Source: Archegozetes longisetosus
Lineage: Eukaryota > Arthropoda > Arachnida > Sarcoptiformes > Trhypochthoniidae
Assembly: GCA_018873245.2 (NCBI GenBank)
Contig: JAEMBT020000006.1
Span: 1,123,804-1,187,803, forward strand
Direction: 5' to 3'
Length of the DNA stretch: 64,000 nucleotides
Positions within the stretch are counted from its first letter, which is position 1, and the number at the start of each line of letters is the position of its first letter. The notes under the pieces are model-generated. The model was not told the DNA's origin. It did no database searches and saw only the letters and a list, made by a program, of their open reading frames with translations. Below are positions 1 to 11,568 of this stretch, in pieces. The translations under genes were made by a program, and so were the position numbers.

Positions 1-29
1 TGCAATGAAAGCATATTATTATTAACGCC

Positions 30-936
30 ATGCCTGTAATACCTGAAGCGCAAAGAATCTTAATTGTGATTCTCTTTCATATGGGATTTCAAATAAATGA
101 AATTTCATTAGATCTTAATTTAGATGTTAGAACTGTCAAAAAATGGCTTTTAAGATATGCAGAGACAGGGGCTGTGAATACCAGTTATGAAAACAATAGA
201 AGACCGAGAGTTACGAATGAAAATCAAGATTTAAATATTGCATTAGCATCAATTGAGGACTCATTTCGAACTGCTATCGATATTAAAACTGTATTAGAAT
301 ATGATGTTTCTGCGAATACTTACCGAAGAAGACTTTCAGAATCTGGACTCGATCCTTACAGAGCTGCAAAAAAGGAACTGTTAACTAATGACAATCAGGC
401 TAATAGATTAAATTTTGCAAATAATTTTATCGATTTTGGCATTGATAACTGGTATCGCACTCTAATGGTTGATGAATCCACATTTTGCACAAGTTGTTAC
501 AGAGTTATTAGTTTGGCGACCGTTAGGCACTAGATTTGATGAAGAATATTTACAACACGTGCAAAGAAGTGGCCGACGATCATTTTCAGTAAGGGGTGTT
601 CTCACAGGGGATGGTCTCAGGCCACTTATCCGCATTGATGGGCGCTTCACTGCGGAAAGATATACAGATTTGCTCGAAGATCATGTCATCACATAAATTA
701 ATAATTTTTACACACAATTTATGAATAACGGGGAAAATATCTTTTGGTTATCTGACAATTCCCCGATTCACACAGCAAATGCGGTGCAAGATTTTTTTGC
801 ATTAAATATAAATGCAGATCCATTACCATGTCCCGCAAAATCACCTGACTTAAATCCAATTGAACACGTTTGGGCTGAAATAAAGAAAAGGATCAAATTT
901 CAAAATTTTGCAAATGAGGACCAACTTTGGGAGGCT

Positions 937-1018
<82 letters not shown>

Positions 1019-1116
1019 TGGGTAATGATCCAGATTTTTGTCAAAAGTTAGTTGAATCAATGCCCGATCGTTTGCAAGAAGTTATCGATCGTAATGGAGG
1101 ACATACTCATTATTGA
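30..1116 (+). pseudogene. broken IS630/Tc1-type DDE transposase
   Basis: Reading frame from ATG at 30 encodes an N-terminal helix-turn-helix-like part (NEISLDLNLDVRTVKKW) and reaches the first catalytic Asp in VDESTF near 472. A frameshift between about 480 and 512 moves the frame; it resumes with VWRPLGTRF. A stop (TAA at 694-696) then interrupts the same frame, which continues from 697 through the second Asp (WLSDNSPIH) and the third acidic residue (SPDLNPIEHVW). I count 35 residues between the second Asp and the Glu, so DD35E-like spacing. The typical family C-terminus (LVESMPDRLQEVI) is present. A (GA)n run inside the frame adds a run of Glu-Arg dipeptides. Family assignment is firm from these motifs. 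The copy cannot make a functional enzyme as read. Terminal repeats were not found; the 5' end may lie before the window. Confidence 0.85.
940..1016. repeat. (GA)n microsatellite inside transposase frame
   Basis: About 38 uninterrupted GA units, 77 bases. It lies between the LWEAIE and LGNDPDF segments of the transposase and stays in frame, being read as repeated Glu-Arg. The family normally has only a few residues here, so the tract is an expansion within an already dead or dying element. Confidence 0.97.
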
Positions 1117-1624
1117 ATTTATAAATATATATATTTTTCTTAAATTCAAATATTTAATATATTGATTTGTTTTTTTAGTTGACTAAACTTTGATTGCTTA
1201 TAATTAAGTTCATATTTTATTCGAATAAAATGTGAATTTTTGTATGAGTAAAATCTTTCAAATATATATTTGCAATGACTAATTAATAAAACTCAATGAT
1301 ATTAATATTTCAATATTTTATTATATATGTTGCCCTTAGTTTGTTCCCAAAGTTATCACTGATTAATCCGAGATCATGACACATATTATTGGAACCGAGT
1401 GTACTATGTGTGTATCATGTATCGATTTATGTATTATGTAACCTGTAATTTTGAATATAGATGTAAATTACGTTGATTTTTAATGAGAAAAAATAACCAC
1501 AAATTACGTCAAGTTATTTTTTATGATCAAAAGCAAAATTTGATCATTAAAATTCGATTTGATTTGATCAAATCGATAAATTTAATTAAATAAATTGAAT
1601 TAAGCTTAAAATAGCCTTGAAAAA
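1117..1624. other. AT-rich spacer
   Basis: No supported gene. It probably includes the 3' untranslated end of the transposase element, but I could not identify its terminal inverted repeat. Confidence 0.5.
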
Positions 1625-1704
1625 ATCTACTTCTTGTAGAGGCTCGAACCTGTGCTTTACTGTTACAAGGCGGCAACTCTAACCATTAGACCATAGATCT
1701 ACAT
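1625..1704 (-). pseudogene. tRNA-like relic (possible tRNA-derived SINE head)
   Basis: On the minus strand an A-box-like TGGTCTAATGG is followed 30-odd bases later by a B-box-like GGTTCGAGCCT, the internal Pol III promoter spacing of a tRNA. The anticodon loop could be read as CTTGTAA (TGU, Thr-like), but anticodon, T and acceptor stems have mismatches, so it is not a convincing functional tRNA. Either a decayed tRNA copy or the head of a SINE. Confidence 0.4.
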
Positions 1705-1728
1705 TAGAATTAGTACTTATACTTTTAG

Positions 1729-1864
1729 GCTGAATTAGTACTTGAGACTGAGTTGTCATAGGGCTGAATAGTCTTAGGAGCTGAATTGTCTTAGGGCTGA
1801 ATTGTCAGGGGCTGAATTGTCGAGGCTGGATTGTCAGGGGCTGAATTGCTGGGGCTGAATTGAC
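1729..1864. repeat. GGGCTGAATTGTC minisatellite
   Basis: About eight imperfect tandem units of roughly 15-20 bases with core GGGCTGAATTGTC, becoming more regular toward the right end. It directly follows the tRNA-like relic. Confidence 0.85.
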
Positions 1865-2638
1865 GTGCTACGTAAATGAAACTATCTATCAATGCAACTA
1901 ATTCCAATCAAACCTAGCGTTTTGAAGATTGATCAGTCGCTAGAGTAGATAGCGCAATTTCTTATTCATAGGCGAGTTATAGTTACTATACTATACTATC
2001 GATGACTCCTCTTTTCTTTTATTTTAAGATCAGTACATCCATCAGATTATTTAGTCAACTGCAAATATAAAGTATCAACTAATAGGCTTTTCGATAACTT
2101 GAGTGTTTTTAAAGACTATATAGAGTTATACAAATCTCTCAAAAATATTAAGGGTATTTTGTTAAAAATTTCTCTATCTATTTCATATTATAATCATCAG
2201 AACACGAAAAATCTAAGATTTACTTTCAAGTTTGGGAGTAAATTAAACTCTGATTTTGTTTAAAAGTTTTACTGATCAGTGATTTTATATGAGCTAGAAG
2301 TTCAAATTTTATTCACCGCTGGTATGACTAAACGAAAGTTTATTTACATAAGTATTATATAAATTTTCAGAAAAAAATTATTTAATTCTAGTAATTTAAA
2401 TTTCTTCGAAATGTAATAATAGTTCAAAATTTGTTAACAGATCGAAGACATAGTTTAACGAACACAAACACTGAAAAGTTTATTGTTATTCAGTTAAATT
2501 CATTGTTAAATAGCTTATGATTCATAAGTTTTTTCCTATTTTATGTGTAATAGTTTATATTTATCACATGAGTAAAAGTTTGATTAATCGTTTTAGTAAA
2601 TAAAAGTTTAGGCTATGTCTCAAAACTTAAAAGATAAT
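1865..2638. other. AT-rich intergenic DNA
   Basis: I see no gene, RNA or clear repeat structure here. Confidence 0.5.
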
Positions 2639-3452
2639 CTTACAAGAACGTTACCCAAGTTACATATTTTTTTCTTAACGATACTTACACAGCATAAAGT
2701 ACTAAGGGAGAGTATTCAAATGCACTAAAAATGAGCAGCTCAAATTCATTCATAATAACGGTAGGGGATGTCAAACATATTTATGTTTGAAACTTTAAAG
2801 CCCTTTACCGGCTTAATTCTTGTTTCGAGCTCCTTGTTGTTGATTACAATATTGTAGAACTCGATTAGTTTTTTCGAATGGTGCACCTTATGGTACTGAT
2901 AAATAACATTTTATATATCATGATAAAATTGAATTGAGATATTAAGCATTTTAAATACCTTACCAATAAATAAAATCTTATAACTAAAAGGAGAAACTTG
3001 TAAATGTAATACTTTCAGTAAATTGATGATGATTCTTTATATTTTGACGAGATGTCATCAAATAAAAGTTTCACAACATTTAATGGATTGATTTGAGACA
3101 TTTTTATAGAAAAGAAATCACTAAATCAACGATAGCGGTGTAAATTATGGCGAATTTAAACAACTCTATCACGTGAATTCGCATGAATTTGAGCAGAGGT
3201 GTTCATCGGAGTCAAAATGCTGGCCCGACCCGACAATATTCCAATTAACGCCTCTAAATTAGAAACAAGAAGTAAGCCGGTAAAGGGCTTTAAAGTTTCA
3301 AACGTAAATATGTTTGACATCCCCTGCCGTTATTATGCATGAATTTGAGCAGCTCATTTTTAGTGCATTTAAATACTCTCCCTTAGTACTTTATGTTGTG
3401 TAAGTATCGTTAAGAAAAAAATATGTAACTTGGGTAACGTTCCTTGTTAGAT
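2639..3452. mobile_element. foldback/MITE with ~190-bp inverted arms
   Basis: Left arm about 2639-2826 and right arm about 3262-3452 are reverse complements over about 190 bases with few mismatches (for example AACGTTACCCAAGTTACATA left, mirrored at the right). The 435-bp middle has no coding potential. Structure fits a non-autonomous long-TIR DNA transposon or foldback element. The target duplication was not resolved. Confidence 0.8.
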
Positions 3453-4568
3453 TTTGCGTGCTCTAATAATCATATTCAAATATTTATTAGAAGTATACTG
3501 GAGTTTATATCCAAATATAACTGACATTCTCGAAATTGTTGCAACAAAGCTAATATGTAAAAGAATATTGAGAATCGAAATTTAGATTCAAAATTCTGGT
3601 CAAGATTGTAGATGCACTCTTTCATACAAATGGAACAATACTATTTATATGATGACATAAAATAACAAATCTATTTCATTAGTATTTTCATCAATTTTTG
3701 ACTAAACATTCTGTCAACTAAAATGACTTTGGTCTATTACATTTATAAACTGACTAATACTTTGATTATTTGAGGCTTTCTAACAGTAAAGAAATTTATA
3801 AACTTCTTAACAATAATTGTAAAGCTATCTCTTAATGTAGACTTAAAATGAACGAAACTTTTGAAGAACTGACTTAACAATCTTCACCCCAGACTGTATT
3901 AAGTGTTAGAAATTGAGTGTGTGATGGTTTGAAAAAATGAAAATTTTATTTTAAATCGTTTAGTTATAGGAGATAAGGAATTGTCATTTTTGCGTGACTA
4001 ACCTATGGCAAAACTTGTTTCTCTTTGAAATATCTCTTAGTGAAAATCATTTATTTATTAAAAGTAAAAAATACTTTTGATCTATTTCAAAATGAGTAAA
4101 AGTGTTGTCGTCCAATGATCAGATAATTTCTTACCAAACTCTAAGAGTTTATTTTAACAAAGAAATTTAAACTAATGAATAACTAAGCTCTATTATTTCT
4201 ACATTATACTTATTTTCAATCCGTAGTTTCAAGCTCTATCCGCTAAGGCGGTTCTTCAAAAGTTTCGTTCATATAAAGGAGGATGCCAAGAAATGGCCTA
4301 TCTTGTTCCAAATATATTCCGATGTCAGAATATCAAGCACGACGAGTAGAGTCTAAATATATAAATTTTTATGACTGGGTCATGGCGTTCACAAGATATT
4401 GACCTTTTTTTACCCCAGAAAAAATGACTTTCATAACAAAAGATATGTCAAAAGGCTCGGTATCAAGAGTAGGCTACAAATATATATAACATTAAATATT
4501 TCAAGGTCATATAAAATACTAAGAACGAAAGATAAAGTATAAATAAAATAAATATATAGATAAATAAA
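3453..4568. other. AT-rich intergenic DNA
   Basis: No supported gene. Some slightly less AT-rich stretches near 4260-4460 could be decayed repeat sequence, but nothing is recognisable. Confidence 0.4.
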
Positions 4569-4949
4569 TCATTCTGAGTTTTCATCGTCAGTAATTTCAA
4601 ACACCACACAGAGACTGCTCAGCGACTCTGCAGGTATTTGAATCTCAGGCTGGTATCTGCCATACCCGAGAAATCAGAGAACCGTCATTATATATGCACA
4701 ACATCCGACGGTTCTCTGGCCATTTTTGCACTGACAACAGTACTCAGAAATGGCTGCGGCACCGGAAAGTGCTCTATCTACTAAAACGTAGATAAAGTAC
4801 TTTATAGAGTTCCTGTGCCCCAACCTGATCCGCCCGCGGACCAACAAGGAGTCACCAGCTGAAATCTCATGGGAGCTAAGTCTAAGAGGCTTTATTTGAG
4901 AGGGTACAGCCCGAGACCCCCAGGTGCTCGTCATTCGCCCTGGCGGCAT
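4569..4949 (-). pseudogene. SWIM zinc-finger protein of a repeat-associated arthropod family, C-terminal part
   Basis: Minus-strand frame reads SLLVRGRIRLGHRNS, then EYCCQCKNGQRTVGCCAYIM, then, after a TGA at 4674-4676, FLGYGRYQPEI, and ends at a second in-frame stop at 4569. The C-x-C...RTVG-C-C-(A)-H/Y arrangement with a following W-F/Y-LGY segment is the SWIM-type zinc finger found in a large family of uncharacterised, repetitive arthropod proteins. The interrupting TGA sits where the family has Trp, so it is a nonsense mutation. The His ligand is also replaced by Tyr. The upstream part of the gene is missing or unrecognisable. This segment is clearly GC-richer than its surroundings, consistent with an inserted element. 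Confidence 0.65.
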
Positions 4950-5049
4950 ATTTTTGGCAGGAGCCTTAGCCTGGCTTATATTTGTAAGTCAGTTGCCCGC
5001 CGTCACCGCGAGTATGTGGCTCGCGGAGGCGGATGATTGTGAAACTGTG

Positions 5050-5744
5050 CCGACCCATTTTTGCCCTCTGTTTCCGTAACGCTACGTTACCTCAAGTTGT
5101 GCCCACTGACAATCTTTCTTCTCTTGTCGTGACCTTTCCAAAAATATATAGGTTGTTGTGGAATCAATTTAGGCAATGGTCTCATAGGTCTTGGCATTCT
5201 CTTTTCATATTTATTTTTTAAAAATATTTTGATTTTAGTTGAAAACATAATTCAGATTTATGGAATAATCTCAACGTAATCTATTATGAATAAAAAAATG
5301 TTATTCGTGAATTTAGTGAAGATTACAAACTGCATTCTATCATACAGGTGAAAGATAGTAATACATACTATTATAATAGCACTCAAATACTCTTCCTTTC
5401 TGTTCTCATAATTTCACGTCTTATTTTCTAGACGTATGGAGATCTCAGTGAGAACTACGCACATCTCCCCTCACTTTTGCTCAGACTAGGGATGATAGCC
5501 CTTCATATAGTGAAACCAGGAGAAAAATATTCCGAAGGGGAGCTAAGCAATTGGTAGCTAAGTAGTTTATTTTATTTGTGTAAGCTTAGGTAATAAGAAA
5601 TCACGCTCTGCACACGAGTTTTACTATATAGAAATTGTTAAACTATTTGAAGTTGAATCAAAACCTGTATCAGTCTTATTATATCTTTGTATTAGATTAA
5701 GTTAGTTGAATTAGATTAGAGGAATCGTACGCGTAGTACGCTAG
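5050..5744. other. intergenic DNA
   Basis: No gene recognised. The first part continues the less AT-rich composition of the SWIM relic; the rest is ordinary AT-rich sequence. Confidence 0.4.
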
Positions 5745-5753
5745 ACGTAGGTG

Positions 5754-6150
5754 TGGTGTTGAAAATTTCTAGAAAGTTTCTAGAAAGAAATTTTCTTTTA
5801 ATGAACCTCTCATAGAAATATATGAACGTCCTATTGAAATATAATGAACCTCAGATTCATCAAACGGAATAGCATGTCTTTACAGCCGTTATAAGGAATT
5901 TATTAAAAAATAACACTTAAATGTATTAAAAATTAAGCTCGAAATTAAATTAAATTTTTTAAACTTAGATTAATATTTGTATGAGTAAGTCATATGTTTA
6001 ATGAGTGGTTCATATATTATTATGGGAAGTTAATATATTTTCATGAGGTTCATATATTTTTATAGGAAGTTCATTAAAAGAAAATTTCTCGATTTTTGAT
6101 GAGAAATTATCTCTTGAGAAAATTTCTAGAAATTTTCTTTCTACAACACT
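5754..6150. mobile_element. 397-bp MITE with 9-bp target duplication (MULE-like)
   Basis: The 9-mer ACGTAGGTG flanks the element perfectly at 5745-5753 and 6151-6159. Ends are inverted repeats (GTGTTG...AAATTTCTAGAAA inward from both sides) and the similarity continues through AAATTTTCTTTTAATGAAC. There is no coding capacity. A 9-bp duplication is typical of Mutator-like (MULE) transposition, but the superfamily call rests on that length alone. Confidence 0.85.
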
Positions 6151-6245
6151 ACGTAGGTGACAATTGTTGAGCTCACAGGTAAACCATACAGGGTGGATAT
6201 TTTAAAAACGAACCCAATCAAACATCAAAATTTGTTGTACTCATA

Positions 6246-7545
6246 CAGGGATGCGCTGATGTTTTTAAACAAACTTTATTAATTAATTACAAATTTAATT
6301 TTCGCTTATGAATTTTTTGAGTTTGCTCCACATATGCTCTATTACTTCGAGCAACAGATCTACACCTTAATTTCCATGAAGAAAATACAGATTTAACTTG
6401 TTCAGGAGTAATTTGACTCCATTTCTGCTGACACTTTTTCCAAACTCCTGCTAATGTTGTACACTTTGACTTTTCCAACTTTTGTTTGAGAAATCCAAAA
6501 CCGAAAAAATCCATCGGACTTATATCCGGAGACTTCACGGGTATTTCTTCGCTTGCGATATAGTATATTCAAAGACGGTCTTTAACACTTTGAAGATATT
6601 TGGTAGTTTTCTTGGAGGTGTGGGAACTTACCTTGTCGTGATGCAGGCATACTTTGTCGAGTTCTGTTGGGTAGATCTTCAGAATTTCTTTTTCTAAAAT
6701 CGGCTTCAAAATACAGTTTATATGGTAGTCCGCATTTATCTTTACATTTTTCGGTACTTTGCGTAACTTTAGCGGACTACGACCTGAAAACGCTCCAACA
6801 ACCATAAAACCCTGGGGAAAATTTTCTTTGCACTGATATACCCATTCTTCTGGCGTTTGTTTGCCCCTCGAAACGTAACAAATTTTTGTCTCGTTATTTG
6901 CATTTGATAAATAGATCCACGCTTCGTCCAATGTTAACATAAATTCGGCTCTTCTACCTGCCAGGCGTTTTTCGTATAATTTTCGCGCATTCTTCTTTCT
7001 ATTTCTTCTGTTTTCTGAAGTAAATGTATGAACTTTGGTCTTTATTCGGGTCACCTTGCCGAGATCTTCGTGGATTATCCTCCCAATAGTACGCCTGGAT
7101 ACTCCATGCTTCTTAGCGAGGTATGCTTGATAAGGAGGGTTGGAGGTTTCTATTTTACATTTAATTTTCCGTATAAGATCAGATGTTCTCACAGTACGCC
7201 TTCTTTTATAACGTTTAATATCAGTTCTTTGTTTAATGGCTTTACGTTTAATTCCTTTACTATTAACCACATTAGATATTGTTCCAATCGTAACATCAAT
7301 TCCCGACTTTCTAAGATCATTCACTATCTGCCGATAGGTCATTTTCTTTTTGGAAAATCCTATTATCACCTTATCAAGATCGGAACTTAATTCCTTGGGC
7401 ATTTTGTAATTAATTGTTATTTGAAAAGCACGTGTTTATTAAGGACATGTTGTAAATGTGTATAAGTATGAACTCATTGGTCATTGGTATTTGCAAACGT
7501 AGATATCTCAGGTCAAACTTTGTTTAAAAACATCAGCGCATCCTG
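6246..7545 (-). mobile_element. DD41D mariner-type transposon, near complete
   Basis: A 1300-bp element flanked by TA on both sides (6244-6245 and 7546-7547). Terminal inverted repeats of about 30 bp match (CAGG-ATGCGCTGATGTTTTT, with a one-base insertion at the left end). It contains a single transposase frame on the minus strand spanning most of its length. Length, TA target and coding content are those of a mariner. Confidence 0.93.
6287..7402 (-). pseudogene. DD41D mariner transposase with one premature stop
   Basis: Starts at ATG 7402 (MPKELSSDLDKVI). Residues about 1-120 hold two helix-turn-helix-like segments for TIR binding. The first catalytic Asp is in LTLDEAWIYL, the second in CLHHDKVSSH. 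A TGA follows KDRL at 6569-6571, then the same frame continues through VKSPDISPMDFFGFGFL to 6287. By my count 41 residues separate the second and third Asp, which together with PMDFFGFG marks the DD41D (rosa-like) group. Frame is otherwise intact over about 370 codons, so only one base change disables it. Insertion is therefore probably recent. Confidence 0.9.
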
Positions 7546-7951
7546 TACTTTCCAAAGGAGTTTTATCAGAAAATTTCAATATTAAAAAGGCCTAATTTGA
7601 ACTTTTATTAAACATAAATCTAAGTTAAGAATGAATAAAAACAAAAATCCTGTTCACAACAGTCGAACGTGTTGAGTGGTCACTATCACCACTTTAGCTG
7701 AAGAAGCGCTACCCGAAGAAGTTGCTTTAAAAGCTTAACCAAAGAGACTGAAACTCTCTAGAAACACAAGCAAAACAAATATAAGCATGATTTCATTATT
7801 ATTATCTTTGGACATGGATCAGTTGATGATGAAATTATGTTTACACTAATTGTCCTCAAACATCAGATGATTTAAAAATAAATATTGAAAATGAAATTAA
7901 AAAATAATTATCTAAAGTTTGGTCAATGTCTCTGAAATTATGATTCAAATA

Positions 7952-8890
7952 AAGGGTGTCCGGAAAGTAATTGGGACTGAGTTTGATGCGCTCGCGCGCT
8001 GTAACCATTTGCTTGTCATTGTTGAGAATACCTTCATTTTGAAGACAAGACATTCTTTTATGATATTCTAAACATAGATTATCTAAAAATTATCTCTGAA
8101 AACAATGAATAGGCCAGAAACAGAAGTATTCCCTAAAATAGTTGTGCACTTTTACTAAATTTTATATCAAATTTAGTTATAAACGTTACTATTTAGCACT
8201 CTCTGGAGTAGAACATCGAAGAATAAGTCTATATGCGGCTATCAAAAGATAAGGTAATTCAATTAGTACCTGATTTAGGGCCGAAAAGTGTTTTCCCGGA
8301 GAATTATCTTATCATACAGGCCATCGAAGAATGTGGTCAAGTTTTAGAGCAATTTATTTAAAGCGGTTCAATGAATCCCGAAGAATATAAAACTGTATGC
8401 GTAGGGAAAATCTCAAACAATTGATCGATAAATATCACAAACAGGAAAATATCTTATTTTGATTGGATTTTGATACTATTCACTATGAAAAAGATGGCCA
8501 ACAATGAATGCGTAATAAAATTGAGATTTATTGCTAGTCTCGATAACGCTTCCAATTGTTTCCCAGCCCCGAACTTATGAAAAATTCTGATCAAATATAG
8601 ATCTGAATATGGAATATGATCCAAACCACCGGAAAATCCCCATGAATTCAAATTTTTAAGGCAGAAAATATCTTAAAAGATTGCAAAAATCAGTGCAAAA
8701 GTTCTTATGTGTGACCTTTAAAAGAAACTCATACGGATTGGGGATAAATTAGCTTTAGAACCACTTTAAGAGCACAAATAGATAAAAAATGAATATATTT
8801 TAATTCTCTAAAAATTTTATTAAAATATCTTTAGCAGTTTCAAAGTTATTGATCTTTTAAAACCAGTCCAATTACTTTCCGGACACCCTT
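7952..8890. mobile_element. decayed Tc1/mariner element, 939 bp
   Basis: Inverted ends AAGGGTGTCCGGAAAGTAAT (left) and its mirror at the right are flanked by TA at 7950-7951 and 8891-8892. The interior carries no intact frame; weak transposase-like fragments on the plus strand around 8450-8650 are too decayed to assign. Ends and TA target support a Tc1/mariner origin. Confidence 0.8.
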
Positions 8891-8892
8891 TA

Positions 8893-9676
8893 GTTAGGCT
8901 GTTTGGAGAATAACGGTGGACACTTTCAGCATCTATAAATTCAAATATGTAATTTCCAAACACTTTTGTAATTTTGTTTATGATCCGATAAAATGTACAT
9001 TTTGAATTAATGCCTTTTTATCTAAGAATAAAGTAGTTAACCTGTCTTTAATATAAATCATAACGAAAGCGGTATCTCTGATGACAAAGTTCAGTTTTAA
9101 GACGTTCATCCTTTATGTCTCCCTAATATCTAAACCATACGTGTACAAAACGAACCGCAACACGAACATTTACTGGGGGAGTATAAGATAATTTTTCGAG
9201 AACTATTTCAAATAAGTTTAAAATCAATAGGAGGTACCAAAAGATCCATCTTTAATCTCCAGCTTTAGACTTGTGCTGAAGGCTGGAAACATTGCCTCAG
9301 AGCTGGAAAATTGGCATCCTTAGTCCAGACATTAACTCTAAAATAATGCAAGGTAGCTATCAAATTTTAATAATGTAGTTTTACAATCATTTTGTCTAAA
9401 AGATAAATGGGTTCAGAATCATGAACTTGAATGAGATGTTAATAATCGATCTCAAGAGTTTGTTAAGCCTCGAAAGAAAAATCTCGAGTCTAGTTATTAG
9501 CATCGTTTGTGCTCATTTGTCTGAATCCAATTATTTTCCGAAAAAAAGAATTTCGAAGTCAAATTATGGAAATTTGACATTCACGCCACCTTCGGTAACA
9601 CTCTAGAGATTTTGTCTGTACAAAGGCGAGTTATGTGTGGTCCTTGCTAAAATTTGCATAGGCTTGCAAGTTATAG
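8893..9676. other. AT-rich intergenic DNA
   Basis: No gene or repeat recognised. Confidence 0.5.
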
Positions 9677-10304
9677 CGAGGGCAAGTATTTATCGGGAAA
9701 TCCCGATAATTTTCCCTAAAGTTATTCTTCGGAAATTTTATATTAAAGTATTTGTGGTCATTTTGGGCTTCTATAAAAATAGTTTGAAAGTCCCGATTCT
9801 CGTGAGTTTCTATCGATTTAGAACGTTTTGTTTAAAATGTGAGATTTTTAAAAGTTTTATTTCATTTTTACTTAAAAATATAATGAAAATATTAAAAACT
9901 TGATCACAACTGTAATCGAAAACTCATTATCTTGATAAAGCTTTTAAAATATTTTGTGAAAACAATAGTTACGAGCATCGTATGAACAGAGAATATGCGC
10001 CTTTGGTATCCGTGGATGTCGAACACTCTTTCACTGTGTATAAAAATCTTTTGACAGAAAATCGACAGTGTTTTTCACCTGAAAGCTTGGAGATCAATCT
10101 AATTATACAGCACAATAAATTTTGAAAAACGTTTAATACAGTTTAATATATTTGAAGAAAACAACTGTTTTTTGTTATATTATGATTGAAAATGAAGTTT
10201 TTAAACTCCCGATTTTTGCTTTTTAAGTCCCGATTTCGCTTCTTTTAAGCTCCCGATTCCCGACTGATTTGACCATTTTAAACTCCCGAAAAATACTTGC
10301 CTTG
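9677..10304. mobile_element. TIR element with CCCGA subterminal repeats (hAT-like MITE)
   Basis: Ends are inverted copies of GGCAAGTATTT(A/T)TCGGGA. The motif (T/C)CCCGA recurs at least eight times, concentrated near both ends (about 9695-9800 and 10205-10290). Arrays of short subterminal motifs beside short TIRs are usual in hAT elements. A clean 8-bp target duplication could not be fixed, so the class is tentative. A frame across 9637-9903 looks non-coding. Confidence 0.65.
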
Positions 10305-11349
10305 GTTATAAGAAAAATTTCTCTGAGAAATAATGAGACTTTCAGAGTATTGGAAATTGTCAGAAAATTGAGGAGTGATTATATCATTAAACATTTTGAT
10401 TAGTAGATTGATGTTTATGATGATGAAAATAATAAAAAAATCGATTATTGATAAGTTAGTTAAATTACATATAAAACAGAATCGTGTGATAAAACTTTAA
10501 GACAGGCTATTAAGCTTTTGAACGAATTGAATCGAATCCCTCTAAAAAGTTAACTTTAATTTAATGTTATATAGCATGTGAATTATTCATAGAATACCGA
10601 AAGTGTTGATTATTTACATAAACAGAATATAATTCATCGAAGTTTGAATTCAATCAATATTCTGATAACAGATGAAATAAATGGTAGATTTATTAGAATT
10701 GAATATTTTAGTTTCGGGACTTTCTCTGAAACGTGTGAAGAAAAAAGAGTATACGACATGGCAGATATATTTTGCTTGGGGAATTGTCATCCAGGAATTA
10801 TTCAACACTAATATTTATGAGTATGAAAATAAAAATTAAATTTATTTTGTTCATTGATTTCTATTGATTTTTATAGGGTCTCAAAAATTAAAAATGATTC
10901 CCTCATGAAAAAGAAATATTCAAGTCCAATCAAATTAACCAATAATTTGGTGACAGTAACAAAAATATTCGCCCGACCTGTAATGTCGTATTGAGAGAAA
11001 CCAAGTTGTGGACACTGTTTATGCGAAATCGGTGACTATATAAAACTCAAAGAAATCAGAAATTATTTAAGAATTGCAAGTACCCACATTTTTATGCTAC
11101 AGAATAAATGGTACTACCATTAGAAAAGTGTATAAAAAATAAACTTTGGATAGTTTGAAAATTAAGCCTTTAATGTAGTTAATCAATGATTTGAATTGAA
11201 AACTCTTTGCTTGTGGTGGAGCACCAGGATTGTATGATTGTATTCGAAACTCAATGAATTGTGTTTACTCACGATAAAAGTGTCCTATAGCTAATGCTGA
11301 AAATTCTTTAAAAAATAAGCCTAATTGATTACCATCAGAATAGAGATAT
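10305..11349. other. AT-rich intergenic DNA left of the inverted duplication
   Basis: No gene recognised. It shows no match to the flank of the right arm, so it marks the outer side of the left arm. Confidence 0.5.
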
Positions 11350-11352
11350 ATT

Positions 11353-11358
11353 TTTATT
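11353..11358 (-). terminator. polyadenylation signal AATAAA, left cadherin
   Basis: AATAAA on the minus strand, about 210 bases after the stop, inside a CTATGAATAAAAAT context shared with the right copy. Conservation within diverged 3' UTRs supports use as the poly(A) signal. Confidence 0.55.
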
Positions 11359-11568
11359 CATAGAAAGTTTCGGACAATTTTTCAATAGGGAATTTAACAA
11401 TTATTAAAAACAACTTTTCAGGTGCTTTAGTTTAAAATTTTCACCTTTAACAGAGAAAAATGAAAACAAGAACATTATTTTAGTAGAAATATCTAACTGT
11501 TGTGATGATAGCACTTAAATGTTATGCTCTTAAGCACTTGTAACGCAATAAATTTTGGCGAAGTTTTT

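Noticed and set aside
850..1044. Ser-Leu repeat frame on the minus strand
   Set aside because: Simply the (GA)n microsatellite read backwards.
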